NCBI GenBank assembly: GCA_903926385.1
Contig: CAIYIS010000063.1
Location: 1 to 61,332, forward strand
Source of the DNA: an uncultured Bacteroidota bacterium
Lineage (GTDB): Bacteria; Bacteroidota; Bacteroidia; 2-12-FULL-35-15
Direction: 5' to 3'
DNA: 61,332 nt
Shown: positions 36,439 to 45,756 of the stretch, piece after piece
How positions within the stretch are numbered: the stretch's first letter is position 1
Layout of the letters: the number at the start of each line of letters is the position of its first letter
Translations under genes and position numbers: made by a program
Notes under the pieces: model-generated
Seen by the model: only the letters and a program-made list of their open reading frames with translations
What the model was told of the DNA's origin: nothing
The model's database searches: none

Positions 36439-38379
36439 ATGAAAAAAACATTAAACGAAAGATTAGTTATTGTAACGCTACTTTTGATAGGCATACTTTA
36501 TTTTTTGCTTTCCTATTTTTCAGAAGGCACCTATGATGGAGGAGATGGAATTCGACATTACCTAGTTTCGAGGTATTCGTGGAAACATCCGGAACAATTT
36601 TTATATAGCTGGGGAAAACCATTTTTCACATTTGTTTCTTCTCCCTTATCTCAATTTGGGTTAATGGGAATAATTGTATTTAATATTTTGTGTGCTTTAG
36701 TATCGGCATATTTATGCTACAAGATAGCCCGAAAATTAAAAATGGACTATCCGTACTTGGTAATTATATTTTTGTGTTTTACTCCCAGTTATTTTCCTAC
36801 GATCAATAGCGGTCTCACCGAACCCTTTTTCGGATTAGTTTTAATAGCATCTATATATTTGATGCAAAAAGAAAACTATTTATGGGCTTGCATTCTTGTT
36901 TCTTTTCTGCCTTTTGTGCGTAATGAAGGATTTTTCTTATTACCCCTTTTCTTTTTAATATTAATTTATAAGAGAAAATATTTGCTGACTCTATTCCTCG
37001 GTTTTGGTACACTGCTGTATAGTATTATTGGTTATTTCTATTACAAAGATTTTTTATGGTTAATCAATCAGAATCCGTATGACGGGAAGAATAAGGCTTT
37101 TTATGGACAAGGAGAATTTCTGCATTTTGTAAAGGGTTACAATTTTTTATTGGGTTCAGCATTAACAATACTTTTTCTGTTAGGAATAGCAAGTATTATT
37201 ATTCGTACATTTTCAAAAGACAAAACAAGCGAACTAAAAAATCAACTATCTTCATTCATGACTATTGAAAATGTTTTAATAGCAAGTTCGTTTGCCGTTT
37301 ATTTTGTAGCTCATTCTGTAATGTGGTGGAAAGGATTGGCAAACTCACTGGGATTACTTCGTGTGTTGGCAGGAGTGATGCCATGTGCGGCTTTGATATG
37401 TTTGCGAGGATTTAATTTAGTGATGATTCCACAATTTAAAGAACGGAAGGTGTTGGAATATGGAATTATTTTGGTGGCTTCAATATGGATAATTCGTAGC
37501 CCGTTTAAACATGAATATTTTCCATATCAATTAAATAAAGAAGAAGCTTTGATTCAAGAAGCCGGAGATTGGTTTAAGGCATCGCCATACACAAAGCAAA
37601 AAGTGTATTATTTGTATCCTTATCTGGCCCATGCATTAAATGTTGACTCGTTTGATCCTAATAAAGTGGGCGAATTATGGGGGTTGTATCCCACTATTAA
37701 AGCCTGGGGTATTGGTGCTATACCAGATAGTACTATCGTTTTCTGGGATGCCCACTTTGGTCCAAACGAATGTCAAATTAAAATTGATACTTTGCTGAAT
37801 GACCCAAATTTTCAATTGCTGAAAACATTTAAGCCTGCTGAACCATTTCAGGTGCTTGGCGGCTATAATATGGAAGTTGATGTTTTTATGAAATTACCAA
37901 AACCAAAAGAACTTGACGTACTACAAAAAGATTCGTTCGACTTAGAAACCTTACCTCCTGCCCTATTGAATACGGTTACTTTACAAGATAAATTATCTTA
38001 TTCCGAAAAACATTCATGCGCTTTATCAAATAAAAATGAATACAGTGTTACGTTAAAAAAACTCGTTTCGGAAATATCTCCAAATACAAAACTCCTTGAC
38101 TTTACTTGTAAGATTCTTGACAACACTGGTAATTCAAAAGATGCGGTGGTTGTTTTGTCGGTTGATTCTAAAGAAGGAAAAAATTTAAAATGGGAAGGAA
38201 GCCCAATTATACTTACTGAACTAAAACAAAATTCGGAGTGGAAGAATTGTAATACAAAATTCGCATTCAATCCAAGTAGCTTTCCAAAGGATGCAATTGT
38301 GAAACTCTATGTGTGGAATAAGAAATTAAAAGAATTTTATGTGGATGATTTAGAAGTGCTTTATCTTGGAATAAAGTAA
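36439..38379 (+). CDS. GT-C-like multi-spanning membrane protein with C-terminal beta domain
   Basis: This 646-aa protein has about ten or eleven hydrophobic segments in the first ~370 residues. After the first segment comes a periplasmic loop with acidic residues (GTYDGGDGIRHYL), then FTPSYFPTINSGLTEPFF. This is the usual style of GT-C glycosyltransferases that use lipid-linked sugars. Residues ~380-490 form a soluble domain (EEALIQEAGDWF...) and ~490-646 a beta-sandwich-like tail ending in YVDDLEVLYLG. The specific sugar and acceptor cannot be read. It converges end to end with the other GT-C gene (stops adjacent at 38379/38380), next to the O-acetylation genes. The glycosyltransferase call is inference. 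Confidence 0.6.
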   Translation: MKKTLNERLVIVTLLLIGILYFLLSYFSEGTYDGGDGIRHYLVSRYSWKHPEQFLYSWGKPFFTFVSSPLSQFGLMGIIVFNILCALVSAYLCYKIARKLKMDYPYLVIIFLCFTPSYFPTINSGLTEPFFGLVLIASIYLMQKENYLWACILVSFLPFVRNEGFFLLPLFFLILIYKRKYLLTLFLGFGTLLYSIIGYFYYKDFLWLINQNPYDGKNKAFYGQGEFLHFVKGYNFLLGSALTILFLLGIASIIIRTFSKDKTSELKNQLSSFMTIENVLIASSFAVYFVAHSVMWWKGLANSLGLLRVLAGVMPCAALICLRGFNLVMIPQFKERKVLEYGIILVASIWIIRSPFKHEYFPYQLNKEEALIQEAGDWFKASPYTKQKVYYLYPYLAHALNVDSFDPNKVGELWGLYPTIKAWGIGAIPDSTIVFWDAHFGPNECQIKIDTLLNDPNFQLLKTFKPAEPFQVLGGYNMEVDVFMKLPKPKELDVLQKDSFDLETLPPALLNTVTLQDKLSYSEKHSCALSNKNEYSVTLKKLVSEISPNTKLLDFTCKILDNTGNSKDAVVVLSVDSKEGKNLKWEGSPIILTELKQNSEWKNCNTKFAFNPSSFPKDAIVKLYVWNKKLKEFYVDDLEVLYLGIK

Positions 38380-40365
38380 TTATTTTGAAAACATAAATGT
38401 TTCATTCGTTCCAATAACATCAGCATCGGCTTTTAAAATATTACCTTCATTTACTTTCAAAGAAACATATTTATTATTATACGCCTTTAAAGCAAATTTA
38501 TTATCTGACAAATCTGTTAATTGAAATATTTCCCATGCACCAACCCACCCTGGATTAACCATTAGTCTTTTATCACCAGTAATAGCACTAAAAACAACCT
38601 CTCCACTAGGAGCTTTCAGAATAATATGAGATTTGTTTATATAAAACAAATAGAAAGAAATTGCATTTGTTGAGTCCACACTAATAATCTTTTTGTCGAT
38701 TGCTAGCTTATCGAAAGAAAGGAAATGATTTGTTTTTGTTTTTATAATAACATTTCGACTCTTGATGTTTCGTTGTCCTATTCCTAGTTTATAGATATTA
38801 ATATTATCACGAACTGCTATACAATTTCCAGTATAATTTTTAAAAGCCGGTTCGGTTAGCATATAAGGGTAGGTAGAAATTAAATACTTTGCTCCTTTAA
38901 TAATGCAATCATTTATTGCAAGTGTATCTGCACGATTAATTGTACATTCAGTCCAGCCTTGCCTCTTAATTGAATATAGAGTAGCATTGGGAGTAACATC
39001 AGGAAAACTAAGTATTTTATCTGACTTTTTGATTCCAATACTATCCAAAAAAGGGAGGAAAGATTTATTAGTAAGAGATTCATTTATTTTGAAATGCAGT
39101 TTCCCTCCATGATAAAAATCAGCAAGGGTTCCTTTTGCATAATTGAGATTGAGAATAAGGAAACACAATATAAGTAACCTAAAAACTAGAGATCGAAATG
39201 CATTAGGAAAACGGAACTTAATAATTCCGACTGAAAAAATAAAGAGAAAAACAGGAAGAATAAGAAGATTAATGCAATAGTATATATTGTCGCGAATCCC
39301 TAAGAAGAAGGTGATGCTAAAAAGAAAAACTCCAATAAAGATTAACAGAAATATATTAAAGTAAATAGGCTCAATGCTTTTTCGATTTGCAAGAATAAAA
39401 AACAAAAGAAAAAAGACCAAAATATATGTTGGTTGAAAAAATATATAAACGGAATCAGTAAAAAAGCCATAGAAGGTATACACAAGATTTTTTTCAGTTG
39501 TTTCCCAAACAGGCCAGCCAGGGAGAACTTTTGTAGCAAAATAGGCAACACGATAATTGTTATTATACTGAATAGCCCACCAATACCATAAAAAAATAAC
39601 TGAAAATGCTAATGCAAAACCTATCAAATTTTTACGTTTATGGAGAAACACTGGGGTGGAGTTTTCTTTGCTCCACCCTACCCATTCCACAAAGAAAATA
39701 ATGGCTAATGCCACAAAACTAATCGAGGCATTTAATTTAAGTAAAGCAGCTAGAGTAAAAAACAACAAACTCCACCAGAAATATTCTTGCCTTCCATTCT
39801 CTTTATATTTGAAGAAATAATTCCACGCAATGAAAGTAAAACTTAGGGAAGATACATCAGGCAAATAATTATTTGCAAAAAACATAATAATAGGAGATGA
39901 AAACAATAAAAGAGGAATGACAAATGCAAAGAACCGATCCGCCAAAACTCTTTTTGTGATCCGAAAAAGAGCAATCATACCAAAATAAAAAATACATAAA
40001 TTAACAAAACGAAAGACAGATTCGTCAGGACCATAAATTTTATAAATACAGGCAACAAAGTAATATAGAATTGGACATTCCCCCACGGCATTACCTTCAC
40101 CACTTAAGGCATTGTATATTTTAGGTTCCAAGAAGTGCATCCCATTTTCATAATACATCATAGCAAATGAGGCACAGTCGGCTTGTCGCCAAATGTGCAA
40201 AGATTGTGGACGCATATAATTGGATTGACCGAATTGAAAATAATAGGACACATAAAACAGGATGCCTAATAGAATAACAACATCCGCTTCTTTAAATAAG
40301 GGAAGAAGTGATTTTAATTTTATTAATTTGATATCTAGTTTCACTTTGATATTTTTGATTATCAA
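38380..40365 (-). CDS. GT-C membrane glycosyltransferase-like protein fused to a fascin-like beta-trefoil
   Basis: This 661-aa protein has no ATG before the first membrane helix. TTG at 40365 or GTG at 40344 must be the start. The first periplasmic loop contains MRPQSLHIWRQADCASF, with Asp63, like the conserved WRQAD segment of ArnT/PMT-type enzymes. About eleven membrane segments follow to ~residue 410. A soluble part (~415-540) leads into ~115 residues with beta-trefoil/fascin phrasing: FLSFDKLA, GAWEIFQLTDLSDNKFALKA, YNNKYVSLKVNEG, TNETFMF. Fascin-like trefoils often bind sugars or proteins. It is the last gene after algJ-like and algI, so it probably works on the same surface glycan. The enzyme call is inference from layout. 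Confidence 0.7.
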   Translation of the reverse strand: MIIKNIKVKLDIKLIKLKSLLPLFKEADVVILLGILFYVSYYFQFGQSNYMRPQSLHIWRQADCASFAMMYYENGMHFLEPKIYNALSGEGNAVGECPILYYFVACIYKIYGPDESVFRFVNLCIFYFGMIALFRITKRVLADRFFAFVIPLLLFSSPIIMFFANNYLPDVSSLSFTFIAWNYFFKYKENGRQEYFWWSLLFFTLAALLKLNASISFVALAIIFFVEWVGWSKENSTPVFLHKRKNLIGFALAFSVIFLWYWWAIQYNNNYRVAYFATKVLPGWPVWETTEKNLVYTFYGFFTDSVYIFFQPTYILVFFLLFFILANRKSIEPIYFNIFLLIFIGVFLFSITFFLGIRDNIYYCINLLILPVFLFIFSVGIIKFRFPNAFRSLVFRLLILCFLILNLNYAKGTLADFYHGGKLHFKINESLTNKSFLPFLDSIGIKKSDKILSFPDVTPNATLYSIKRQGWTECTINRADTLAINDCIIKGAKYLISTYPYMLTEPAFKNYTGNCIAVRDNINIYKLGIGQRNIKSRNVIIKTKTNHFLSFDKLAIDKKIISVDSTNAISFYLFYINKSHIILKAPSGEVVFSAITGDKRLMVNPGWVGAWEIFQLTDLSDNKFALKAYNNKYVSLKVNEGNILKADADVIGTNETFMFSK

Positions 40366-40392
40366 TTCTAATTTATAATTAAATGAATATTA

Positions 40393-42009
40393 TTACTTTT
40401 TCTTTCTTCTCTCATCCTCAAATATCCATTTTGCATCTGACTTAATCATGTCATCTATAGAAAGATTATGAGCTTTCGCTTTTTCAACTTCTGTTTGCAT
40501 AAGTTCCTTGTTACTTCTGATGCTTTCTTCGATATCTAATAAACGTTGCATTGGGTCGGGGTTTTCGTTATTATATAACCATTTTGCATCCGTAAGTATA
40601 CCTTCTTCTAAACTCACCTTTGTTCCTTTTATTTTTTCTTTAACCATATTAAATAAACTGGGAGTAGTTTTTATTTGGTTTATATAAAATCTAATGCGAA
40701 TCTCCCTCAAACTTTTCATTTTCTCTTTTTCTAATTTTATTTGACGATCCGCTTCTCTATTAATTATTTCGCTAACATCCTTTTTTTCGTTTGCTGCTTT
40801 TACTTCGAGAACCGTCAGCAACTCTTTATCAGTATTGATAATAGATTTGTAATATTTCTGCTTTTCAAGAATTGTTTTTGGCCCATAGATTTCAAATGCA
40901 TTATCGATAAAACGAAATGAGTAACGCCACATGTTTTTTTCGGTAGCCATAAGCATTATCACTTGTTGTTTTTCAATTTGCGCTTTCAGATCCAGGTCAC
41001 TAACTTTTTTTTCAATTCCAGTCCCATCATGCTGAATTTCTTTATTGTAATACCAAAAACCATTTTGATTAAAAAGATTCTCAGGAACAGCATAATAATA
41101 GAAGCTTTTGTAATAACTATCTGCAATAGTAAGAACGTTAGGCTTACTCTTATTGGGCCCATTTACGAACTTAATTACAGGATAAGCCATTTTATTGAAA
41201 GGAATATGCCAAATTAAATTTAATCCATCACCAATGTCATAATCTGTATTTCTTAAGTCATCAGGAAATTCAATTCGTTCGCATATCACATCAACCATAT
41301 CAATATTACGCAACCGTTCTATATAATGAATGGTAGAATCTGCAGCCAAAATAAATCCATAATTACTCCAATGAATACTGCATTTTGGAAACAAAAGAAA
41401 ACGTGAAGTATCTTTCATTTTTGAAAAATAACTAGCTAGGTCAAGAACATTTAAGCCCAATTCATTTGATTTTCTAGCGTAGTATTCATAATTCGTTATT
41501 GGACGTTTATATTTTAAATATCGATCAGGAATAAATTCAGAGCAGAATGTAGCTTTACCAGGGGCATAAGCCAGTATCAAACTTATGTTAAGCTTCTTTA
41601 ACGTGTCCTGAAGATATTTTGCCTTGTATAATTGGTCATCAATAAATTCTTTACCGACAAAATCTCTTCCCAAATAAGCATCCAGATAACCTTCTTCAAA
41701 TAAGTAGCCCTCTTTACCCAAAATAACCCCATCTGCATTGCCCTTATCAAATAATGAATAATCCAATTGATTGTTCAACCTTACCAAATCTTCTCGAAAT
41801 CCAATATGGTCTTCGATGAATCTCTCCTGTTTTATTTGAAAATCCCCAGAAAACCAATTTTCGAACGAAAAATTTGCCGAGTCTGCTAATTTAAAAGAGC
41901 CCTTTAACGGACCTGGATAAAATAGAGAGAATTTATTTTGCATAAAAGGCAAAATAAATAAACATAAGAAGAAATAGAAAAAAACCTTTTTTATAAAAGT
42001 AAAATTCAT
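40393..42009 (-). CDS. AlgJ/AlgX-like SGNH O-acetyltransferase accessory protein
   Basis: This 538-aa protein has one N-terminal membrane anchor (about 8-25). A periplasmic SGNH-like domain follows, with HIGFREDLVRLNN, GKEGYLFEEGYL, LILAYAPGKATFCSEFIPDRY, CSIHWSNYG and LTIADSYYKSF. The last is the likely nucleophile region (DSY). In AlgJ/AlgX the catalytic pair is D-x-H-W, whereas here the Asp position is Ser (SIHW). The last ~140 residues are charged helices with two related blocks around DAKW. It probably transfers acetyl groups, delivered across the membrane by the AlgI-like partner 6 bp upstream, onto a polysaccharide. Confidence 0.85.
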   Translation of the reverse strand: MNFTFIKKVFFYFFLCLFILPFMQNKFSLFYPGPLKGSFKLADSANFSFENWFSGDFQIKQERFIEDHIGFREDLVRLNNQLDYSLFDKGNADGVILGKEGYLFEEGYLDAYLGRDFVGKEFIDDQLYKAKYLQDTLKKLNISLILAYAPGKATFCSEFIPDRYLKYKRPITNYEYYARKSNELGLNVLDLASYFSKMKDTSRFLLFPKCSIHWSNYGFILAADSTIHYIERLRNIDMVDVICERIEFPDDLRNTDYDIGDGLNLIWHIPFNKMAYPVIKFVNGPNKSKPNVLTIADSYYKSFYYYAVPENLFNQNGFWYYNKEIQHDGTGIEKKVSDLDLKAQIEKQQVIMLMATEKNMWRYSFRFIDNAFEIYGPKTILEKQKYYKSIINTDKELLTVLEVKAANEKKDVSEIINREADRQIKLEKEKMKSLREIRIRFYINQIKTTPSLFNMVKEKIKGTKVSLEEGILTDAKWLYNNENPDPMQRLLDIEESIRSNKELMQTEVEKAKAHNLSIDDMIKSDAKWIFEDERRKKK

Positions 42010-42015
42010 TGGACG

Positions 42016-43437
42016 TTAAAATCTAAAATAAATAAAAGGGTTGAAACCTGAAGAAGTAATGGAACTAACACAGAGGATGAAAAACAGAAATGAAACAAAA
42101 CTCATCACTGCAACCCCAGATAATTTAAATTCTCCGAAATAAAATCGCTCCTGCAAACGGATGGAGAATTTAAAAACCCCCCAAAAAGAAAAGAATATTG
42201 CAATTGTTAATAAACAATAAAACTTTGAATAAAAGTAAATATCAATTTGTTTGAAATCGAATGCAAACATTTTATGAATGAAACCAGTGGAAGCTTGCAA
42301 ATCGTTTGCCCGGAAAAACACCCAACCAATTAAAACTATAAAATAGGTGATAATGATACTGGGATATTTTCCAATTTTATTATAAAATTTAAGTAAAAAT
42401 ATTTTATCCGCGATTAAAAACACACCATGAAAAGCTCCCCAAATAACAAAGTTCCAGGAAGCACCGTGCCACAAACCGGAGAGAAGAAAAACAAGCCATA
42501 AATTGAAGTACATCCTACCCTTAGAAACCTTGTTTCCTCCAAGTGGAATATAAAGGTAATCGCGCATCCAACGCCCCAATGTAATGTGCCATCTTCTCCA
42601 GAATTCTGTTATGCTTTGTGAAATATAAGGATTGTCGAAATTTTCAGGAAATTTGAATCCAATCATTTTTGCAATACCAATGGCCATATCGGAGTATCCT
42701 GCAAAGTCGAAATATATTTGAAACGAATAAGCAACTACCCCTAGCCAGGCAGTGCCTGTATTAAGCGCATCAGGAGCCATATCAAATATCTTATCAACCT
42801 CAGAACCTAATACATTTGCAATTAGTACTTTTTTAGATAACCCAATTACAAAACGAAATAAACCTGATAATTTATTATCAATTGTTTCTCTGTCTTTTCT
42901 GTCAATAATCTGGTCAGCAATTTCATTAAAACGAACAATGGGACCTGCTATAAGTTCAGGGAAAAGCAAAATAAAAAGAGCATACTTATTAATGTCGTCC
43001 ATTGGAGGATGCGTGTTTCGATACACATCAATAGTGTAACTTAATTTTTTAAAAGTAAAAAAAGATATTCCTATTGGCAAAGCAACATTGGTCCAATCAA
43101 TTCCATGTGTACCCCACCTCGCTACCAAATGATTGACATTATCAACGAAAAAATTTGCGTATTTGAAATATAGAAGCAGACCAAGATTTAAAATAACAGA
43201 AGTTATCAGGAAAAACATCTTCGCTTTTCCTGATTTTTTATACATCCATTTTACAATAAAATAATCTATACAAATGGAACCCAAAACAACAAATACAAAA
43301 AGTGGAGCTCCCCAGCTAAAGAAGAACACGCTAGCTAGTAATGCGACATTATTTTTATATTTAACATCTGCTAAAAAATAAATAATTAAAAAAAAAGGAA
43401 AAAAATAAAGTAGAAATAGACTACTACTAAAAACCAT
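42016..43437 (-). CDS. MBOAT O-acyltransferase, AlgI-like
   Basis: This 473-aa multi-spanning protein has the MBOAT signature. FPELIAGPIVRFNEI comes first, then QIYFDFAGYSDMAIGIAKMIGF, then ITEFWRRWHITLGRWMRDYLYIPLGGN, and the catalytic-histidine motif SGLWHGASWNFVIWG. Length and motif order match AlgI/PatA/DltB-type enzymes that move acyl groups from cytoplasmic acyl-CoA to the periplasm. With the downstream AlgJ-like protein (6 bp away) it forms a two-part polysaccharide O-acetylation machine. Which polymer is acetylated is unknown. Confidence 0.93.
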   Translation of the reverse strand: MVFSSSLFLLYFFPFFLIIYFLADVKYKNNVALLASVFFFSWGAPLFVFVVLGSICIDYFIVKWMYKKSGKAKMFFLITSVILNLGLLLYFKYANFFVDNVNHLVARWGTHGIDWTNVALPIGISFFTFKKLSYTIDVYRNTHPPMDDINKYALFILLFPELIAGPIVRFNEIADQIIDRKDRETIDNKLSGLFRFVIGLSKKVLIANVLGSEVDKIFDMAPDALNTGTAWLGVVAYSFQIYFDFAGYSDMAIGIAKMIGFKFPENFDNPYISQSITEFWRRWHITLGRWMRDYLYIPLGGNKVSKGRMYFNLWLVFLLSGLWHGASWNFVIWGAFHGVFLIADKIFLLKFYNKIGKYPSIIITYFIVLIGWVFFRANDLQASTGFIHKMFAFDFKQIDIYFYSKFYCLLTIAIFFSFWGVFKFSIRLQERFYFGEFKLSGVAVMSFVSFLFFILCVSSITSSGFNPFIYFRF

Positions 43438-43533
43438 ACCAATGCTAAATTTTAATTGCTAATTTTAAATTTTATTTATTAAACACCATATTCAACTTCT
43501 AATGAAATACTAATTACATGAATATTGTGGTTA

Positions 43534-44259
43534 TTAATATTTATTAAATAAATTATATTTAAGAATACACCACAAAGCTCTGAAACCATCTTTCCATCCT
43601 ATCTTTTTCCCTTCTTCATATGTACGTCCGTAATAAGAAATACCTACTTCGTATATACGAACGTTGGGAACTCGAGAAATTTTGGCAGTTACTTCTGGTT
43701 CGAAGCCAAAGCGATTTTCTTTGAGTTTAATATTTTGAATGATGTCGGTTTTAAATAACTTATAACATGTTTCCATATCGGACAAATTGAGATTGGTAAG
43801 CATGTTGGAAAACATGGTTAAAAAGCGGTTCCCGATGGTGTGCCAGAAAAACAGAATACGGTGAGGTTTACCTCCCATAAAACGAGAACCATAAACCACA
43901 TCGGCAAAGCCACTAATAATAGGCTTTAAGAGGACATTGTATTCTTCGGGGTCGTATTCGAGGTCGGCATCCTGAATAATGAGGTAATTGCCTGTGGCAA
44001 GAGATATGCCTTTATGGAGGGCTGCTCCTTTGCCCTGATTGAATTCCTGATTGTATAATCTAATGCTGTGTTGACTATGGTCTTTTATATATTGTTCAAT
44101 AACTTCCTGAGTTTTGTCTTTGGAGCAATCGTTAACAATTATAATTTCTTTTTCGATATCATTAATCAACTTTACAGATAACACTTTATTTAAAATAAGG
44201 TGTATGGTGGCTGCTTCGTTGTAAGCCGGAATAACGATGGAGAGTTTTTTTATATTCAT
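43534..44259 (-). CDS. family 2 glycosyltransferase, polyprenyl-phosphate sugar synthase type
   Basis: I use the ATG at 44257-44259 because the fold begins immediately ([15 protein letters not shown]). The longer frame to 44280 overlaps the previous gene. The 241-aa product has the GT-A features [38 protein letters not shown] (DXD-like) and [13 protein letters not shown], as in dolichyl/undecaprenyl-phosphate mannose or glucose synthases. Such enzymes make the lipid-linked sugars that GT-C proteins use, which fits the two GT-C-like genes nearby. It lacks C-terminal membrane helices. Confidence 0.9.
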   Translation of the reverse strand: MNIKKLSIVIPAYNEAATIHLILNKVLSVKLINDIEKEIIIVNDCSKDKTQEVIEQYIKDHSQHSIRLYNQEFNQGKGAALHKGISLATGNYLIIQDADLEYDPEEYNVLLKPIISGFADVVYGSRFMGGKPHRILFFWHTIGNRFLTMFSNMLTNLNLSDMETCYKLFKTDIIQNIKLKENRFGFEPEVTAKISRVPNVRIYEVGISYYGRTYEEGKKIGWKDGFRALWCILKYNLFNKY

Positions 44260-44272
44260 TTTGAGATTTGTA

Positions 44273-44929
44273 TTATTCAATCACCATCTCCGGAATATCT
44301 CCTTCAATAATTAATCGTCCTAATGTTGCGTTTTTAATTTGTTCTACACTTATACCTGGAGCGCGCTCCAATAAACGGAAGCCTTCCGGAGTAACATCGA
44401 GCACCGCTAATTCGGTTACTATTTTTTTGACACAACGAATACCTGTCAAAGGTAATTCGCATTTAGGAAGTAATTTAGATTCGCCAGCTTTGTTTACATG
44501 TTGCATGGCAACAATAATATTTTTGGCTGAAGCTACAAGGTCCATCGCACCGCCCATTCCTTTTACCATTTTGCCTGGAATTTTCCAATTGGCAATGTCG
44601 CCATTATCCGAAACTTCCATTGCTCCAAGAATGGTTAAATCAACTTTTCGTGAACGAATCATTCCGAAACTCATGGCTGAGTCGAAAAAAGAAGAACCCG
44701 GAACAGTTGTTATGGTTTGTTTTCCGGCATTGATTAAATCGGCATCTTCATCACCTTCGAAAGGAAAAGGTCCCATGCCTAATAATCCATTTTCGGATTG
44801 TAATACCACATTCATTCCTTTAGGAATATAATTGGCAACTAATGTCGGAATACCTATTCCAAGGTTGACATAGTAACCATCTTTGATTTCTTTTGCAATT
44901 CGTTTTGCAATTCCTGTTTTGTCTAACAT
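44273..44929 (-). CDS. scoB: 3-oxoacid CoA-transferase subunit B
   Basis: This 218-aa protein carries the catalytic glutamate in [10 protein letters not shown] (Glu46), and [14 protein letters not shown] and [31 protein letters not shown] are typical of subunit B. With subunit A it swaps CoA between succinyl-CoA and acetoacetate in the cytoplasm. It lies 71 bp downstream of subunit A on the same strand. The following glycosyltransferase starts 13 bp after its stop. Confidence 0.95.
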   Translation of the reverse strand: MLDKTGIAKRIAKEIKDGYYVNLGIGIPTLVANYIPKGMNVVLQSENGLLGMGPFPFEGDEDADLINAGKQTITTVPGSSFFDSAMSFGMIRSRKVDLTILGAMEVSDNGDIANWKIPGKMVKGMGGAMDLVASAKNIIVAMQHVNKAGESKLLPKCELPLTGIRCVKKIVTELAVLDVTPEGFRLLERAPGISVEQIKNATLGRLIIEGDIPEMVIE

Positions 44930-45000
44930 AGATAATATTTGAAAATGTGTTTTTTGAAAATGTGAGCTACCTTAAAAATCAATAACGATTGATTTTTAAA

Positions 45001-45711
45001 TTAACCTTTTGCCCTCACTGTTTTTTGCTCAATTCGTTTTTCGTAATTACTTCCTTGAAAAATGCGATGTACATATATTCCGGGAGTGTGAATATGGTCA
45101 GGGTCTAACGTTCCGGCAGGAACAAGTTCCTCTACTTCGGCAATGGTAATTTTACCAGCCATTGCCATCATAGGATTGAAATTACGAGCGGTTTCTCTAA
45201 ATATAAGATTGCCATGATTGTCGCCTTTCCAAGCTTTAACAATAGCGAAATCGGCATCGAAAGCCATTTCCATGAGGAATTCTTTTTCTTCGCCATCAAC
45301 TATAAACTTGCGTTTCTCTTTTCCAATCTCTATTTCTGTACCCACACCGGCAGGAGTATAAATAGCCGGCATACCATATCCGGCAGCCATGCATCGTGTT
45401 GCCAATGTCCCTTGAGGAATTAATTCTACCTCGAGTTCTCCGCTTAGCAACTGACGTTCGAATTCGGCATTTTCTCCAACATAAGACGAAATCATTTTTT
45501 TCACCTGTCGTGTTTGCAACATTAGTCCAATACCAAAGTCGTCAACACCTGCATTGTTAGAGATACAAGTTAGTCCTTTAACTCCCTTTTTCACTAAAGC
45601 TGTTATGCTATTCTCGGGAATGCCACATAATCCAAAGCCTCCAAGCATAATGGTAGCATTATCCTGAATGTCCTTTATGGCCTCATCTGCATTTTTTACT
45701 GTTTTATTCAT
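45001..45711 (-). CDS. scoA: 3-oxoacid CoA-transferase subunit A
   Basis: This 236-aa protein shows the CoA-transferase subunit A signature near the N-terminus ([15 protein letters not shown]). [25 protein letters not shown] and [28 protein letters not shown] follow. It pairs with scoB immediately downstream to form succinyl-CoA:acetoacetate CoA-transferase, used in ketone-body or acetoacetate metabolism. Confidence 0.95.
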   Translation of the reverse strand: MNKTVKNADEAIKDIQDNATIMLGGFGLCGIPENSITALVKKGVKGLTCISNNAGVDDFGIGLMLQTRQVKKMISSYVGENAEFERQLLSGELEVELIPQGTLATRCMAAGYGMPAIYTPAGVGTEIEIGKEKRKFIVDGEEKEFLMEMAFDADFAIVKAWKGDNHGNLIFRETARNFNPMMAMAGKITIAEVEELVPAGTLDPDHIHTPGIYVHRIFQGSNYEKRIEQKTVRAKG

Positions 45712-45756
45712 ATTAAATTAATAGTTATTTAGCTCATCTATTTTCAGAGAAGCATT

